64,000 nt of DNA from Shewanella hafniensis (lineage in GTDB: Bacteria > Pseudomonadota > Gammaproteobacteria > Enterobacterales > Shewanellaceae), in NCBI RefSeq assembly GCF_019655335.1, contig NZ_BPFD01000012.1:1-64000 (forward strand), in the 5' to 3' direction. The position numbers and the translations under genes were made by a program. The notes under the pieces were generated by a model. The model worked only from the letters and a program-made list of their open reading frames with translations. It had not been told where the DNA came from and did no database searches. This document shows, piece after piece, positions 42,609-51,908 of the stretch (position 1 is its first letter; the number at the start of each line of letters is the position of its first letter).

Positions 42609-43487
42609 ATGGAAAAAAGTCTTATAGGTCGACTCGCCTTTTGGCAGAAAAAAACGGATCCGACTAGCCTTGGCATCTATGTTTGTGCCGATAAATTATG
42701 GGTTTATGCACCTGCTCAAAGTGATCGTACTGAACTGTGGTTACCCTTCGAGCTTAAAGATGAGCACTGGTCATCGGCGTTTGTTGCCGTCGCTAAATCC
42801 TTCCCTAATGCCCAATTACAACTGGTTTTAGCTTCAGGGCTTTATCAATTACTGCTGACTGATAAACCCAATGTCGATACTGTCGAATTATCCCAAGCCT
42901 TGCTGTGGTCAATTAAAGACATGGTGACGCTACCTGTGCCGCAAATCCATTTGGATTATTTCGAGTCACCTATTCCCAGTAATAAAATCAATGTGGTGGT
43001 GGTCGATAAAGCTAAACTCGTGGGTATGGTGCAGGCCATTCATGAACAAGATTTACAACTCATTGGTATCAGTATCGAAGAGTTAGCCATGACCAACTTA
43101 TTTGGTGATGACCACCAAGCTCGTCTGGTGGTTAGCCATCATCCAGGGCAAGAATTGTTATTGACTGTGGTTAAGCAAGGGCAGCTGTACATGCAGCGGC
43201 GTGTGCGCGGATTTACCCAGTTGGATAAGACTCAAGCCGATGAGTTAACTTATGGCATGGCAGATAATTTAAGCTTAGAGATTCAGCGCTCTATGGATTA
43301 CTTTGAAAGCCAGTTAAGGCAAGCTCCGGTATCTTCTATTGAACTTCTCGCCGATGGCGCCGTGGATACTTTAGCTAAGCTAGTGTCGGCGAACTTTAAT
43401 CAAGCTGTGAATGTTATCGATAAAAGCTGTGTTGGCGCGCGAATAGCGGGATTAGCCTTTGCCGAATTTTCCAGAGGTGCTGAGTGA
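42609..43487 (+). CDS. mshI: MSHA biogenesis protein MshI (PilM-like)
   Basis: First gene of the main MSHA operon, 292 residues, in the position and style of PilM-like inner-membrane platform proteins: an actin-like fold with LGIYVCADKLWVYAP near the start and FGDDHQARLVVSHHPGQELL (about 155-180). The start is ATG 42609 (MEKSLIGRL); a TTG 18 bp upstream is weaker. The stop overlaps mshI2 by 4 bp (GTGA). It probably pairs with the next protein on the cytoplasmic face of the assembly platform. Confidence 0.87.
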   Translation: MEKSLIGRLAFWQKKTDPTSLGIYVCADKLWVYAPAQSDRTELWLPFELKDEHWSSAFVAVAKSFPNAQLQLVLASGLYQLLLTDKPNVDTVELSQALLWSIKDMVTLPVPQIHLDYFESPIPSNKINVVVVDKAKLVGMVQAIHEQDLQLIGISIEELAMTNLFGDDHQARLVVSHHPGQELLLTVVKQGQLYMQRRVRGFTQLDKTQADELTYGMADNLSLEIQRSMDYFESQLRQAPVSSIELLADGAVDTLAKLVSANFNQAVNVIDKSCVGARIAGLAFAEFSRGAE

Positions 43488-44086
43488 TTAAATACCGAGT
43501 CAATCTCTACACTCCTTCCTTACTTCCGCCAAAGCAAAGATTAACCTTTGCCCGTTTGGGGGCTTATGCAGCAGGATTTTTGGTCCTATTTGCGGCATTA
43601 GGCGGTTATAGCTACTGGCAAGTCAGTGAGTTGCAACAGGCCCAGCAATTGGCTGCCCAGCAAAAGCTGCAATTCGATACCCAAAAACAGGCATTAGAAG
43701 CACAAATTGCAGCGCGTAAACCCGATGCCGAACTCGTTGCGCGAGTCGATTTAGCGGCACAACAGTTAGAGCTGAAGCAGTTACTCATGGGTGAATTGAG
43801 TCTTAGGGCCTCTTTAACCAGCCGAGGGTTTGCGCCTGTACTTAAAGATTTAGCGGTCGTGTCGGATGCGAGCGTGTGGCTTAGTCATATCGTCATTAAT
43901 GAGCAAGATTTTATGTTCGAAGGTTTTGCCGACCATCCTCAAAGCATTCCGCAGTGGATTGGCAAACTTAAAACTACGCAGACTTTAAAGGGGCAAGCTT
44001 TCTCGTCGATGAGTATGGATCGCGGTGAAGATAAACCTTTGGCCTTTACCTTGAAGAGCAATAACAAGGAGGAGACCGCGCAATGA
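43484..44086 (+). CDS. mshI2: MSHA biogenesis protein MshI2 (PilN-like)
   Basis: A 200-residue protein with a short cytoplasmic start (INLYTPSLLPPKQRLTF), one membrane helix (about 26-45, LGAYAAGFLVLFAALGGY), a coiled coil (48-100) and a periplasmic domain (SDASVWLSHIVINEQDFMFEGF), the PilN plan. GTG start with 4-bp overlap with mshI; ends overlapping mshJ by 4 bp. The N-terminal INLY segment in PilN binds PilM, consistent with adjacency to the PilM-like mshI product. The symbol follows older usage for this second gene. Confidence 0.85.
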   Translation: MIKYRVNLYTPSLLPPKQRLTFARLGAYAAGFLVLFAALGGYSYWQVSELQQAQQLAAQQKLQFDTQKQALEAQIAARKPDAELVARVDLAAQQLELKQLLMGELSLRASLTSRGFAPVLKDLAVVSDASVWLSHIVINEQDFMFEGFADHPQSIPQWIGKLKTTQTLKGQAFSSMSMDRGEDKPLAFTLKSNNKEETAQ

Positions 44087-44733
44087 AGCAAAAGTTAGCC
44101 CAACTAGGGCAACAGTTTGATGCGTTAAGTCGCCGCGAGCGAGTGCTGATCTCAGTCGCCATTCTGGCCGTGGTCGGTATGCTGAGTTATTTACCCTTAG
44201 AGTCCCTGTGGAAAACCCATGTGGCGTTGTCACAACAGCTAAAAGCCTTAGAGCAAGAAAACGCGATTTCGGCCCAGCAGGTTGACTTGTATCAGCAACG
44301 TTTAGCGTTAGATCCCAATCAAGATTACCAACAGCGTTTAGTCTTATTAGAGCAACAGAATCAAGCCTTAGATGCCCAGCTCAATGAGCAGATGGTGGAC
44401 ATGGTGCCTGCAGACTATATGCCAGAGCTACTGGGAAATTTACTGGGACAAGTCCAAGGGATTAAATTAATTAAGTTTATGTCGATTGCACCCATTCCTC
44501 TGTTGGCTGTGGGTGAAGAGAAGAAACTCAATCTGTATAGCCATGGTATTCGTATAAGTTTAGAGGGCGATTACTTCTCAGTGCTGCGCTTTGTGGAAGC
44601 CGTTGAGGCCATGCCAGATAAACTTTATTGGAAGCGTCTCGACTATAAAGTCGCGGAATATCCAAAAGCGACAGTAGAGATTGAACTTTATACCTTGAGT
44701 ATTAATAAGGACTTTATCAGTGTCTCTAAATAA
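44083..44733 (+). CDS. mshJ: MSHA biogenesis protein MshJ (PilO-like)
   Basis: A 216-residue protein: membrane helix at about 23-40 (VLISVAILAVVGMLSYLP), coiled coil (45-110), periplasmic domain with LEGDYFSVLRFVEAVEAMPDKLYWKRLDYKV, the PilO/GspM-like pattern. ATG overlaps mshI2 stop (ATGA) with AAGGAGGAG 7 nt upstream. It completes the M-N-O-like platform set. The mshK start lies inside its last codons. Confidence 0.87.
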   Translation: MKQKLAQLGQQFDALSRRERVLISVAILAVVGMLSYLPLESLWKTHVALSQQLKALEQENAISAQQVDLYQQRLALDPNQDYQQRLVLLEQQNQALDAQLNEQMVDMVPADYMPELLGNLLGQVQGIKLIKFMSIAPIPLLAVGEEKKLNLYSHGIRISLEGDYFSVLRFVEAVEAMPDKLYWKRLDYKVAEYPKATVEIELYTLSINKDFISVSK

Positions 44734-45040
44734 GTCTTATATTATTAGTGTGTTGTTATTGGTCAGCAGCCCTATAGCGTCTGCTGAATCACTGCGCGAC
44801 CCTACCTTGCCCGGAAAAGGTTTTGCTGTGGTCGGTCATGCGAGTCAATCGCAGGATCAGGCAATGGTACTTAACAGCATAGTGAGTTCAGGCAACACGG
44901 CTTATGCTGTGATAAATAACAAGATATTGTCTGTTGGCGACAGCATTCAGGGGCTGAGTATCGTCAAGATTACCCCCACTTATGTGTCGCTGTCCGATGG
45001 ACGGAAATTGACATTGTTTCAAGCAATAACAGAGAGATAG
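44720..45040 (+). CDS. mshK: MSHA biogenesis protein MshK (PilP-like)
   Basis: A 106-residue periplasmic protein with signal peptide (SLNKSYIISVLLLVSSPIASA) and a C-terminal domain typical of PilP/GspC-type pilot proteins (NSIVSSGNTAYAVINNKILSVGDSIQGLSIVKI). GTG start overlaps mshJ by 14 bp. It should link the platform proteins to the secretin MshL, the next gene. Confidence 0.85.
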   Translation: MSLNKSYIISVLLLVSSPIASAESLRDPTLPGKGFAVVGHASQSQDQAMVLNSIVSSGNTAYAVINNKILSVGDSIQGLSIVKITPTYVSLSDGRKLTLFQAITER

Positions 45041-45054
45041 GGAATACACCTCAG

Positions 45055-46734
45055 ATGAAAGCGATTAAATACTTTACACCTCTGCTCTCACTTTGCCTTG
45101 TGGCGTGTCAGACCACAAACAGGCCACAGCCGGAGGCGAGTAAGGCGGAATTAGCGGCCTCAATGGCGACGGCGACGGCATCAACCACGCCACCACCTGC
45201 GACTATGCCGGATGCGGTTCAGCGGGAATTGAATTCAGGCGCATTGCTATCAGGTTTGATTCCTGCGCTGGAAACTGAGCGCCGTTTCGATGTCTCTGCC
45301 CATGATGTTGATGCTAAAGTATTTTTTCCAAGTTTAGTCCAAGGTACGCCGCTGAGTGTTGCCGTACATCCTGATGTGCAAGGTACGATTTCGCTATCCC
45401 TTAAAGGTGTAACCTTAAGCGAAGCGATTCAAGTGGTTGAAGATATCTACGGTTACGAAGTGAGCCGCGAAGGGCGCATTCTAAGAGTGTTCCCCGCTGG
45501 AATGCGTACCGAGACGTTTCCGCTGAATTATCTCTATATGGAACGTGACGGCTTATCTGTGACCTCAGTGAGTTCTGGACGCATTTCCGATAACAATAAT
45601 TCCAATAGTAATTCGAACAATAACAACTCAAATAACAATGGTTCGAGTAATAATAATTCCAACAGCAGTAACGGCAACAACTCTAGCAGTAATGGCAGCA
45701 GCGATAGCAGTAACGGAACATTTATTCGCTCGCGCACTAAGACTGATTTTTGGGGCGAGCTGAAAGAAACGCTGACGGCGATTATTGGTGACACTGGTAA
45801 TGGGCGGCAAGTGGTGGTCACGCCGCAGGCGGGGTTAGTCACTATTCGTGCTTTCCCAAGTGAATTACGCCAAGTGCGTACTTTCTTGAATTCCGCCGAG
45901 AGTCACCTACAGCGACAAGTGATCTTGGAGGCTAAGATCCTCGAAGTCACATTATCCGATGGCTATCAGCAGGGTATCCAATGGGACAATGTGCTGGGTC
46001 ATGTTGGCAATACGAATGTGAATTTTGGGACTTCGAAAGGCCCTGGTTTAAACGATAAAATCACCTCTGCGATTGGTGGTGTGACCTCGTTGAGCATTAA
46101 AGGCTCCGACTTTACAACTATGATCAATCTATTAGATACCCAAGGCGATGTGGATGTATTGTCTAGCCCAAGGGTGACTGCATCGAATAACCAAAAAGCT
46201 GTGATTAAAGTGGGTACCGATGAGTACTTTGTCACCGACGTGTCATCGACTACCGTTGCGGGCACAACGCCAGTGACCACACCACAAGTTGAATTAACAC
46301 CATTTTTCTCGGGCATAGCTTTAGATGTGACACCGCAAATCGATAATGACGGCAATGTATTATTACACGTGCATCCATCCGTTATCGATGTGAAAGAGCA
46401 GACTAAAGACATTAAAGTGAGTGACGCTTCGTTGGAGCTACCTTTAGCGCAGAGTGAAATTCGTGAGTCTGATACTGTTATCCGCGCCGCCTCTGGTGAT
46501 GTGGTGATCATCGGTGGCTTGATGAAGAGTGAAAATATTGAAGTGGTGTCACAAGTACCTTTGTTAGGTGATATTCCTTTCCTCGGTGAATTGTTTAAAA
46601 ACCGCAGCAAGCAGAATAAGAAAACCGAGCTAATTATCCTGTTAAAACCTACGGTAGTTGGCGTCGATACTTGGCAAACTGAGCTACAACGTTCTAAGAC
46701 CTTATTAGATCGTTGGTATCCGGAGACAAAGTAA
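45055..46734 (+). CDS. mshL: MSHA outer-membrane secretin MshL
   Basis: A 559-residue lipoprotein secretin forming the outer-membrane pore for the pilus. Lipobox LVAC18; N-terminal proline-rich stretch; N domains (about 80-160, VSAHDVDAKVFFPSLVQGT); an unusual Asn/Ser-rich segment at 179-222; and the secretin domain (about 275-550; RQVILEAKILEVTLSDGYQQG, DVLSSPRVTASNNQKAVIKVG, FSGIALDVTPQID, VIIGGLMKSENIEVVSQVPLLGDIPFLGELF). The Asn/Ser stretch is encoded by AAY/AGY triplets and is likely length-variable. It lies between mshK and mshM. Confidence 0.93.
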   Translation: MKAIKYFTPLLSLCLVACQTTNRPQPEASKAELAASMATATASTTPPPATMPDAVQRELNSGALLSGLIPALETERRFDVSAHDVDAKVFFPSLVQGTPLSVAVHPDVQGTISLSLKGVTLSEAIQVVEDIYGYEVSREGRILRVFPAGMRTETFPLNYLYMERDGLSVTSVSSGRISDNNNSNSNSNNNNSNNNGSSNNNSNSSNGNNSSSNGSSDSSNGTFIRSRTKTDFWGELKETLTAIIGDTGNGRQVVVTPQAGLVTIRAFPSELRQVRTFLNSAESHLQRQVILEAKILEVTLSDGYQQGIQWDNVLGHVGNTNVNFGTSKGPGLNDKITSAIGGVTSLSIKGSDFTTMINLLDTQGDVDVLSSPRVTASNNQKAVIKVGTDEYFVTDVSSTTVAGTTPVTTPQVELTPFFSGIALDVTPQIDNDGNVLLHVHPSVIDVKEQTKDIKVSDASLELPLAQSEIRESDTVIRAASGDVVIIGGLMKSENIEVVSQVPLLGDIPFLGELFKNRSKQNKKTELIILLKPTVVGVDTWQTELQRSKTLLDRWYPETK

Positions 46735-46740
46735 GCTTCT

Positions 46741-47649
46741 ATGTATCAGAAGCATTTTGGCCTAAGCCAAACGCCATTTTCATTGACACCCAATACCGGA
46801 TTTTTTTTCGGCCTGTCGCCACACGTGGAAGCCTTGCAAGTGTTGCAAACCGCGCTGCAAACGGGTGAAGGTTTTATCAAGGTGACAGGGGAGGTGGGAA
46901 CAGGTAAGACGTTGATTTGCCGTAAGCTTATCAATGAATTGCCGACTAAGTTCCACTGTGCCTATCTGCCTAACCCTTATCTTACGCCTGCAGAGTTACG
47001 TTGGGCGGTAGCGAGTGAGTTAGGCCTTAAATACGCCAGTAATATCGATCAGCAGCAACTCACTGGACTTATCCAGCAGCAGCTTTTAGCTTTGAGCGCC
47101 CACGGTCACGCTATCGTATTAGTGCTCGATGAAGCACAGGCATTGCCGGACGACAGTTTAGAGGCGCTGCGGTTATTCACTAATCTGGAAACCGAGACAC
47201 GCAAATTATTACAGGTAGTGTTATTTGGGCAACCTGAGTTAGATGACAGGCTTAAACGCCAAGAATTTAGGCAATTAAGACAACGCATTACTTTTAGCTA
47301 CAATCTTCGTCCACTAACATGGGATGAAACCGACGCTTATATTCGCCACCGATTAGCCATAGCAGGGCGTGCGGGCGAACCACTCTTTACATCACGGGAA
47401 ACACGTCAGATTGCCTATGCGTCCCGAGGGATCCCCAGATTGATCAATATTCTTGCCCATAAAGCCTTGTTACTGAGTTTCGGCGAGGGCGCTACGCGTG
47501 TGCAAACCTCCCACGTTAAAGCGGCGATTCAAGATACCGAAGATGCAAGTGTTCGCCGATTATTATCGTGGAAATGGCTGCCTTTTTTCACTCTGATAAC
47601 TGTGGCTTTTGGTTTGGGATTACAACACGTTTTGAGGAGTGTTGTATGA
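46741..47649 (+). CDS. mshM: MSHA biogenesis ATPase MshM (ExeA/GspA-like)
   Basis: A 302-residue AAA ATPase: YQKHFGLSQTPFSLTPNTGFFF is the ExeA opening (residues 2-23), Walker A VTGEVGTGKTLICRK (about 46-60), Walker B IVLVLDEAQALP, C-terminal membrane helix (VAFGLGLQHVL). ExeA-type proteins help insert or assemble the secretin with a peptidoglycan-binding partner. The gene overlaps mshN by 4 bp (ATGA). Confidence 0.92.
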   Translation: MYQKHFGLSQTPFSLTPNTGFFFGLSPHVEALQVLQTALQTGEGFIKVTGEVGTGKTLICRKLINELPTKFHCAYLPNPYLTPAELRWAVASELGLKYASNIDQQQLTGLIQQQLLALSAHGHAIVLVLDEAQALPDDSLEALRLFTNLETETRKLLQVVLFGQPELDDRLKRQEFRQLRQRITFSYNLRPLTWDETDAYIRHRLAIAGRAGEPLFTSRETRQIAYASRGIPRLINILAHKALLLSFGEGATRVQTSHVKAAIQDTEDASVRRLLSWKWLPFFTLITVAFGLGLQHVLRSVV

Positions 47650-48878
47650 GCGTGATCAATAAGATGCTGCAGGATCTTGATAAACGTCAGCAGGGGCACG
47701 AACTCAGTAACGTCACTCAACCGCAGGTGCAGTATTTAGCTCACAGGCGCGCTCCGTTTAACTGGCTGCTGCTCTGTGGAGTGTCACTGCTACTCGGTGG
47801 CGGCGCGGTTTATGGCTGGCAATTTTTCATGGCAAAGCCTGCAGAAGCGACTATTTCGGCTCAAGTTCAGGAACAAAATACTTTAACCGCTCAAACTGAG
47901 CCTGTGCGAACGGAGAGCATTGCCTCAAGCGAAGCTTCATCTAACCTTGATGCCGCTGCAGAACCGCTGAAGCTTGCGACTACGCAGAAGATTGCGACAA
48001 CAATGACAGCCAATAGTGAAGAGTTTGAACCAAGTGCCGCCGAAATCGCATCGAGTCAGTCACCTGAATTTGAAAGGAATATAGAACCTGAGCGACAAGC
48101 GCAGTCGAAAACAGATGTGAGCCTTGCACTTGAAAACAACCAAGTTGACACGGTAAGCGAGCCAAACCATTCGCAGCCAAGCCATTCACAGCCAGATAGT
48201 GCGACATCGAGTGTGCGAAGCGCCGAGGTCACTGCTGGCGCTAATCGACTTGCGCCCAAAGCACAAGGGCAAATGGCGATTACTGAGGTGAAGTTAACCC
48301 CAAAGCAGCTAGCAAAGAAGCGGTTTACACTTGCGAGTGAGGCTGAAAGGGATGGCAAGCTCAAAGAAGCCATTAGTTATTATGATCAAACATTAGTGCT
48401 CGACCCCAGTATGCACGAAGCGCGCAAGCAATTAGCTGCGCTGCATTATGGGCAAGGTCAATTAGCCAAAGCCAGTGAAGTGTTACAGCAAGGCATGCTG
48501 TTATTCCCGCAGCAATTAGACTTTGCTTTATTGCTTGCTCGGGTTCAGCAAGCCTCTGGTCAGGCTGATCTCGCATTAGTGACCTTAGCCAATATACCTG
48601 ACACGCATCCGCTGGCGAGGCAAAAGTGGATGGCACAATCGGATTTGGCGCAAAAGCTAGGGCAGTTTTCATTGTCAGAACAAGCCTATAGACAATTATT
48701 ACAACAAGAACCTCAACAGGCTAAATGGTGGATGGGGTTGGCCTATGCGCTTGATTCGCAGCAGCAATTCCCCCAAGCACGCCAAGCCTATCGGACTGCA
48801 TTAGGCCACAGAGGCTTATCGGCGCAGGCGAGTGCCTTTATCGAACAACGCTTGACTCAGCTAGGAGATAGCCAATGA
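47646..48878 (+). CDS. mshN: MSHA biogenesis protein MshN (TPR protein)
   Basis: A 410-residue inner-membrane protein: N-terminus MSVINKMLQDLDKRQQGHE resembling GspB/ExeB-type partners of MshM, one membrane helix (about 40-58, FNWLLLCGVSLLLGGGAVYGW), a long Ala/Ser/Glu/Thr linker (70-210) and TPR repeats (about 225-400, ASEAERDGKLKEAISYYDQTL, LHYGQGQLAKASEVLQQGML). The start is ATG 47646 by overlap with mshM; an open frame runs 26 codons further upstream but lies inside mshM. It overlaps mshE by 4 bp. Confidence 0.9.
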   Translation: MSVINKMLQDLDKRQQGHELSNVTQPQVQYLAHRRAPFNWLLLCGVSLLLGGGAVYGWQFFMAKPAEATISAQVQEQNTLTAQTEPVRTESIASSEASSNLDAAAEPLKLATTQKIATTMTANSEEFEPSAAEIASSQSPEFERNIEPERQAQSKTDVSLALENNQVDTVSEPNHSQPSHSQPDSATSSVRSAEVTAGANRLAPKAQGQMAITEVKLTPKQLAKKRFTLASEAERDGKLKEAISYYDQTLVLDPSMHEARKQLAALHYGQGQLAKASEVLQQGMLLFPQQLDFALLLARVQQASGQADLALVTLANIPDTHPLARQKWMAQSDLAQKLGQFSLSEQAYRQLLQQEPQQAKWWMGLAYALDSQQQFPQARQAYRTALGHRGLSAQASAFIEQRLTQLGDSQ

Positions 48879-50635
48879 AACCCAGATTAAAAATGCGTTT
48901 AGGCGATCTGTTAGTTCAAGAAGCCATTATTACCGAAGCCCAGCTACAACAGGCGTTAGGCGAGCAGCGTAATACGGGCAAAAAACTGGGCCGTACCCTC
49001 ATTGATCTGCAATCGATTACAGAACATCAGTTACTGCAGTTCTTGTCGCAACAATTGAATGTACCTTTGCTGGATATCAGTAAAATGCCAATCCCAGCGG
49101 AAGTGGTGCATCTTATTCCTGAGGTGCAAGCCCGACGTTTCCGTGCTTTAGCAGTTGAAGACAGGGGCGATAGCGTACTGGTAGCAATGAGCGACCCAGC
49201 AGATTTGCAGGCGCTTGATCATCTCGAAATGCTTATCGCACCTAAGCGTTTGAAGTTAGCGGTAGCGCCCGAGCAGCAACTGCTGCAAGCGTTTGATAAT
49301 TTATATCGCCGTACAGACCAAATTGCTCAGATCGCCGGTAAGCTCGAAGAAGAATACGCCGCCGATGAGATGTTCGATTTAGCCAGCCTCACGTCGGGCG
49401 ACAGTGACAATGAAACCACAGTGGTTAAGTTGCTGCAGTCGATTTTTGAAGATGCGGTGCAAATGCGCGCCTCGGATATTCATATCGAACCCGGTGATAA
49501 AGCCTTGCGTATTCGCCAGCGTATCGATGGCCAGCTACACGAAACGATTCTGAATGAAGTTAATATTGCCGCGGCTTTAGTATTGCGACTTAAGTTAATG
49601 GCTGGACTCGATATTTCTGAAAAACGTTTGCCGCAGGACGGTCGTTTCCACATGGAGATCAAAGGTCATCATATCGATGTGCGTATGTCGACCATGCCGA
49701 TTTACCATGGCGAATCTGTAGTAATGCGGTTACTCGATCAATCGGCGGGTTTATTGACTCTAAACGAAACCGGTATGCCACCCGCTATTTTGGCGCGTAT
49801 TCGTAAACAGATTAAACGCCCTCACGGCATGCTACTGGTCACAGGTCCCACGGGTAGCGGTAAAACCACCACCTTGTACGGTATTTTGAGCGAGCTCAAT
49901 ACCGCCGACCGTAAGATCATTACGGTGGAAGATCCGGTTGAATATCAATTGCCGCGGATCAACCAAGTTCAAGTTAACCATAAGATTGGCTTAGACTTTT
50001 CCAACGTATTGCGCACCACCTTGCGTCAAGACCCCGATATTATCATGGTCGGGGAAATGCGTGACCAAGAAACCGTTGAGATTGGTTTAAGGGGCGCATT
50101 AACGGGTCACTTTGTATTATCAACCTTGCACACTAACGATGCGGTTACCAGTGCACTGCGTTTGCTCGATATGGGCGCCGCCAGTTATTTGGTCGCTAGT
50201 GCCTTGAGGGTGATTATTGCCCAGCGTTTAGTGCGCCGCGTTTGCCATAACTGTGGCGTTGAGTATCAGCCGACACCGCAGGAAAAAGCCTGGCTGAGTA
50301 GTGTGAGTCATAAAGATTTTAGCCATGCGAACTTTAGAATTGGTACCGGCTGCCAGAGTTGTAACGGCAGCGGTTATCGTGGGCGGATCGGTATTTTTGA
50401 AATCCTCGAGTTGGATGAGAAGATGATCGATGCGATGCGTACCGGTAATCCGCAGGATTTTGCCAGAGCCGCGTTGCAGAGCCCTAACTTCACCCCACTC
50501 GCCGAGTCAGCGTTGCAATATTTGAGCGAAGGCATGACGACCATTGAAGAGGTGGCTAAGCTGGTAGAGGATGTGAGTGAATCACAAATACCTTTGTCGA
50601 AGGATATTATTAGCCAACAAGGCGTTGAGGCGTAA
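48875..50635 (+). CDS. mshE: MSHA pilus extension ATPase MshE
   Basis: GspE/PilB-type hexameric ATPase powering pilus extension, 586 residues. The N-terminal MshEN domain binds c-di-GMP: RLGDLLVQEAIITEAQLQQAL and RTLIDLQSITEHQL match its RLGxxL/LGxxL pattern (about 6-60). Then Walker A GPTGSGKTTT (about 323-332), Walker B (DIIMVGEMRDQETVE), the His box (FVLSTLHTND), and the C-terminal zinc motif CHNC...CQSC. It overlaps mshN by 4 bp. MshE couples surface attachment to c-di-GMP in Vibrio and Shewanella (established for homologues). Confidence 0.96.
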   Translation: MKPRLKMRLGDLLVQEAIITEAQLQQALGEQRNTGKKLGRTLIDLQSITEHQLLQFLSQQLNVPLLDISKMPIPAEVVHLIPEVQARRFRALAVEDRGDSVLVAMSDPADLQALDHLEMLIAPKRLKLAVAPEQQLLQAFDNLYRRTDQIAQIAGKLEEEYAADEMFDLASLTSGDSDNETTVVKLLQSIFEDAVQMRASDIHIEPGDKALRIRQRIDGQLHETILNEVNIAAALVLRLKLMAGLDISEKRLPQDGRFHMEIKGHHIDVRMSTMPIYHGESVVMRLLDQSAGLLTLNETGMPPAILARIRKQIKRPHGMLLVTGPTGSGKTTTLYGILSELNTADRKIITVEDPVEYQLPRINQVQVNHKIGLDFSNVLRTTLRQDPDIIMVGEMRDQETVEIGLRGALTGHFVLSTLHTNDAVTSALRLLDMGAASYLVASALRVIIAQRLVRRVCHNCGVEYQPTPQEKAWLSSVSHKDFSHANFRIGTGCQSCNGSGYRGRIGIFEILELDEKMIDAMRTGNPQDFARAALQSPNFTPLAESALQYLSEGMTTIEEVAKLVEDVSESQIPLSKDIISQQGVEA

Positions 50636-50637
50636 TT

Positions 50638-51858
50638 ATGCCGATTTATCAATACCGTGGACGCAGTGGTCAAGGTCAATCCGTTACGGGGCAATTGGAT
50701 GCTGCATCGGAAAGTGCCGCTGCTGACATGCTATTGGCGCGGGGGATTATCCCCCTTGAGGTCAAAGTCGCCAAAGTGGTTAAGTCATTCTCACTGACTA
50801 AGTTATTTGGTGGAAAAGTCGCGTTAGAAGAATTACAGATTTTTACTCGGCAAATGTACTCCTTGACCCGTTCTGGCATCCCGATTTTGCGGGCGATTGC
50901 GGGCTTGTCTGAAACGGCGCATTCCCAGCGGATGAAAGATGCGCTCAATGATATTTCTGAGCAGCTCACCGCAGGCCGACCCTTATCATCATCCATGAAT
51001 CAACATCCCGATGTATTTGATTCCTTGTTTGTTTCTATGGTGCACGTGGGCGAAAACACAGGTAAGTTAGAAGATGCCTTTATTCAGCTTTCTGGCTATA
51101 TCGAGCGTGAGCAGGAAACACGGCGGCGAATTAAATCGGCCATGCGTTATCCCATGTTTGTCTTGATTGCGATTGCGCTCGCTATGGTGATCCTCAATAT
51201 CATGGTGATCCCTAAGTTTGCCGAGATGTTTTCCCGCTTTGGCGCCGACTTACCGTGGGCGACAAAAGTGCTGATAGGTACATCGAATCTGTTTGTGAAT
51301 TATTGGGCGCTGATGTTGGTGGTGTTGATCGGCACTATTATCGGCATTCGTTACTGGCACCATACGGAAAAAGGCGAGAAGCAGTGGGATAAGTGGAAAC
51401 TGCACATTCCTGCCGTGGGATCGATTATCGAGCGCTCGACGTTAGCTCGTTATTGTCGCAGTTTCTCTATGATGCTCAGCGCTGGCGTGCCGATGACGCA
51501 GGCCCTAAGTTTAGTGGCTGATGCGGTAGATAATGCCTACATGCACGACAAAATAGTCGGTATGCGCCGTGGGATTGAGTCTGGTGACTCTATGTTAAGG
51601 GTATCGAATCAGAGCAAGTTATTTACGCCATTAGTGCTGCAAATGGTGGCCGTGGGTGAAGAAACAGGGCAAATCGATCAATTACTCAATGATGCGGCAG
51701 ACTTCTACGAGGGCGAAGTAGACTATGATTTAAAGAACCTCACCGCTAAATTGGAGCCTATTTTGATCGGTTTTGTGGCCGTGATTGTTCTCGTGTTGGC
51801 CTTAGGGATATACCTGCCCATGTGGGATATGCTCAATGTGGTCAAGGGCGGTAAATAA
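50638..51858 (+). CDS. mshG: MSHA inner-membrane platform protein MshG (PilC/GspF family)
   Basis: A 406-residue GspF-family protein with two T2SSF domains (about 65-190 and 265-390) and three membrane helices (near 170, 220, 375). The opening MPIYQYRGRSGQGQSVTGQ and FTRQMYSLTRSGIPILRAI, then RYCRSFSMMLSAGVPMTQAL, are family signatures. It starts 2 bp after mshE. It should be the membrane base moved by MshE. Confidence 0.95.
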   Translation: MPIYQYRGRSGQGQSVTGQLDAASESAAADMLLARGIIPLEVKVAKVVKSFSLTKLFGGKVALEELQIFTRQMYSLTRSGIPILRAIAGLSETAHSQRMKDALNDISEQLTAGRPLSSSMNQHPDVFDSLFVSMVHVGENTGKLEDAFIQLSGYIEREQETRRRIKSAMRYPMFVLIAIALAMVILNIMVIPKFAEMFSRFGADLPWATKVLIGTSNLFVNYWALMLVVLIGTIIGIRYWHHTEKGEKQWDKWKLHIPAVGSIIERSTLARYCRSFSMMLSAGVPMTQALSLVADAVDNAYMHDKIVGMRRGIESGDSMLRVSNQSKLFTPLVLQMVAVGEETGQIDQLLNDAADFYEGEVDYDLKNLTAKLEPILIGFVAVIVLVLALGIYLPMWDMLNVVKGGK

Positions 51859-51908
51859 TCGATATGGAAAATGTTTATCTCCTCTCTTATGTGTGGGGCT
51901 GAGGTTAA

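Noticed and set aside
45534..46610. Minus-strand frames of 102 and 203 codons with long Leu runs
   Set aside because: Antisense of the mshL Asn/Ser-rich stretch and secretin domain; the Leu runs are the mirror of AAY/AGY repeats.
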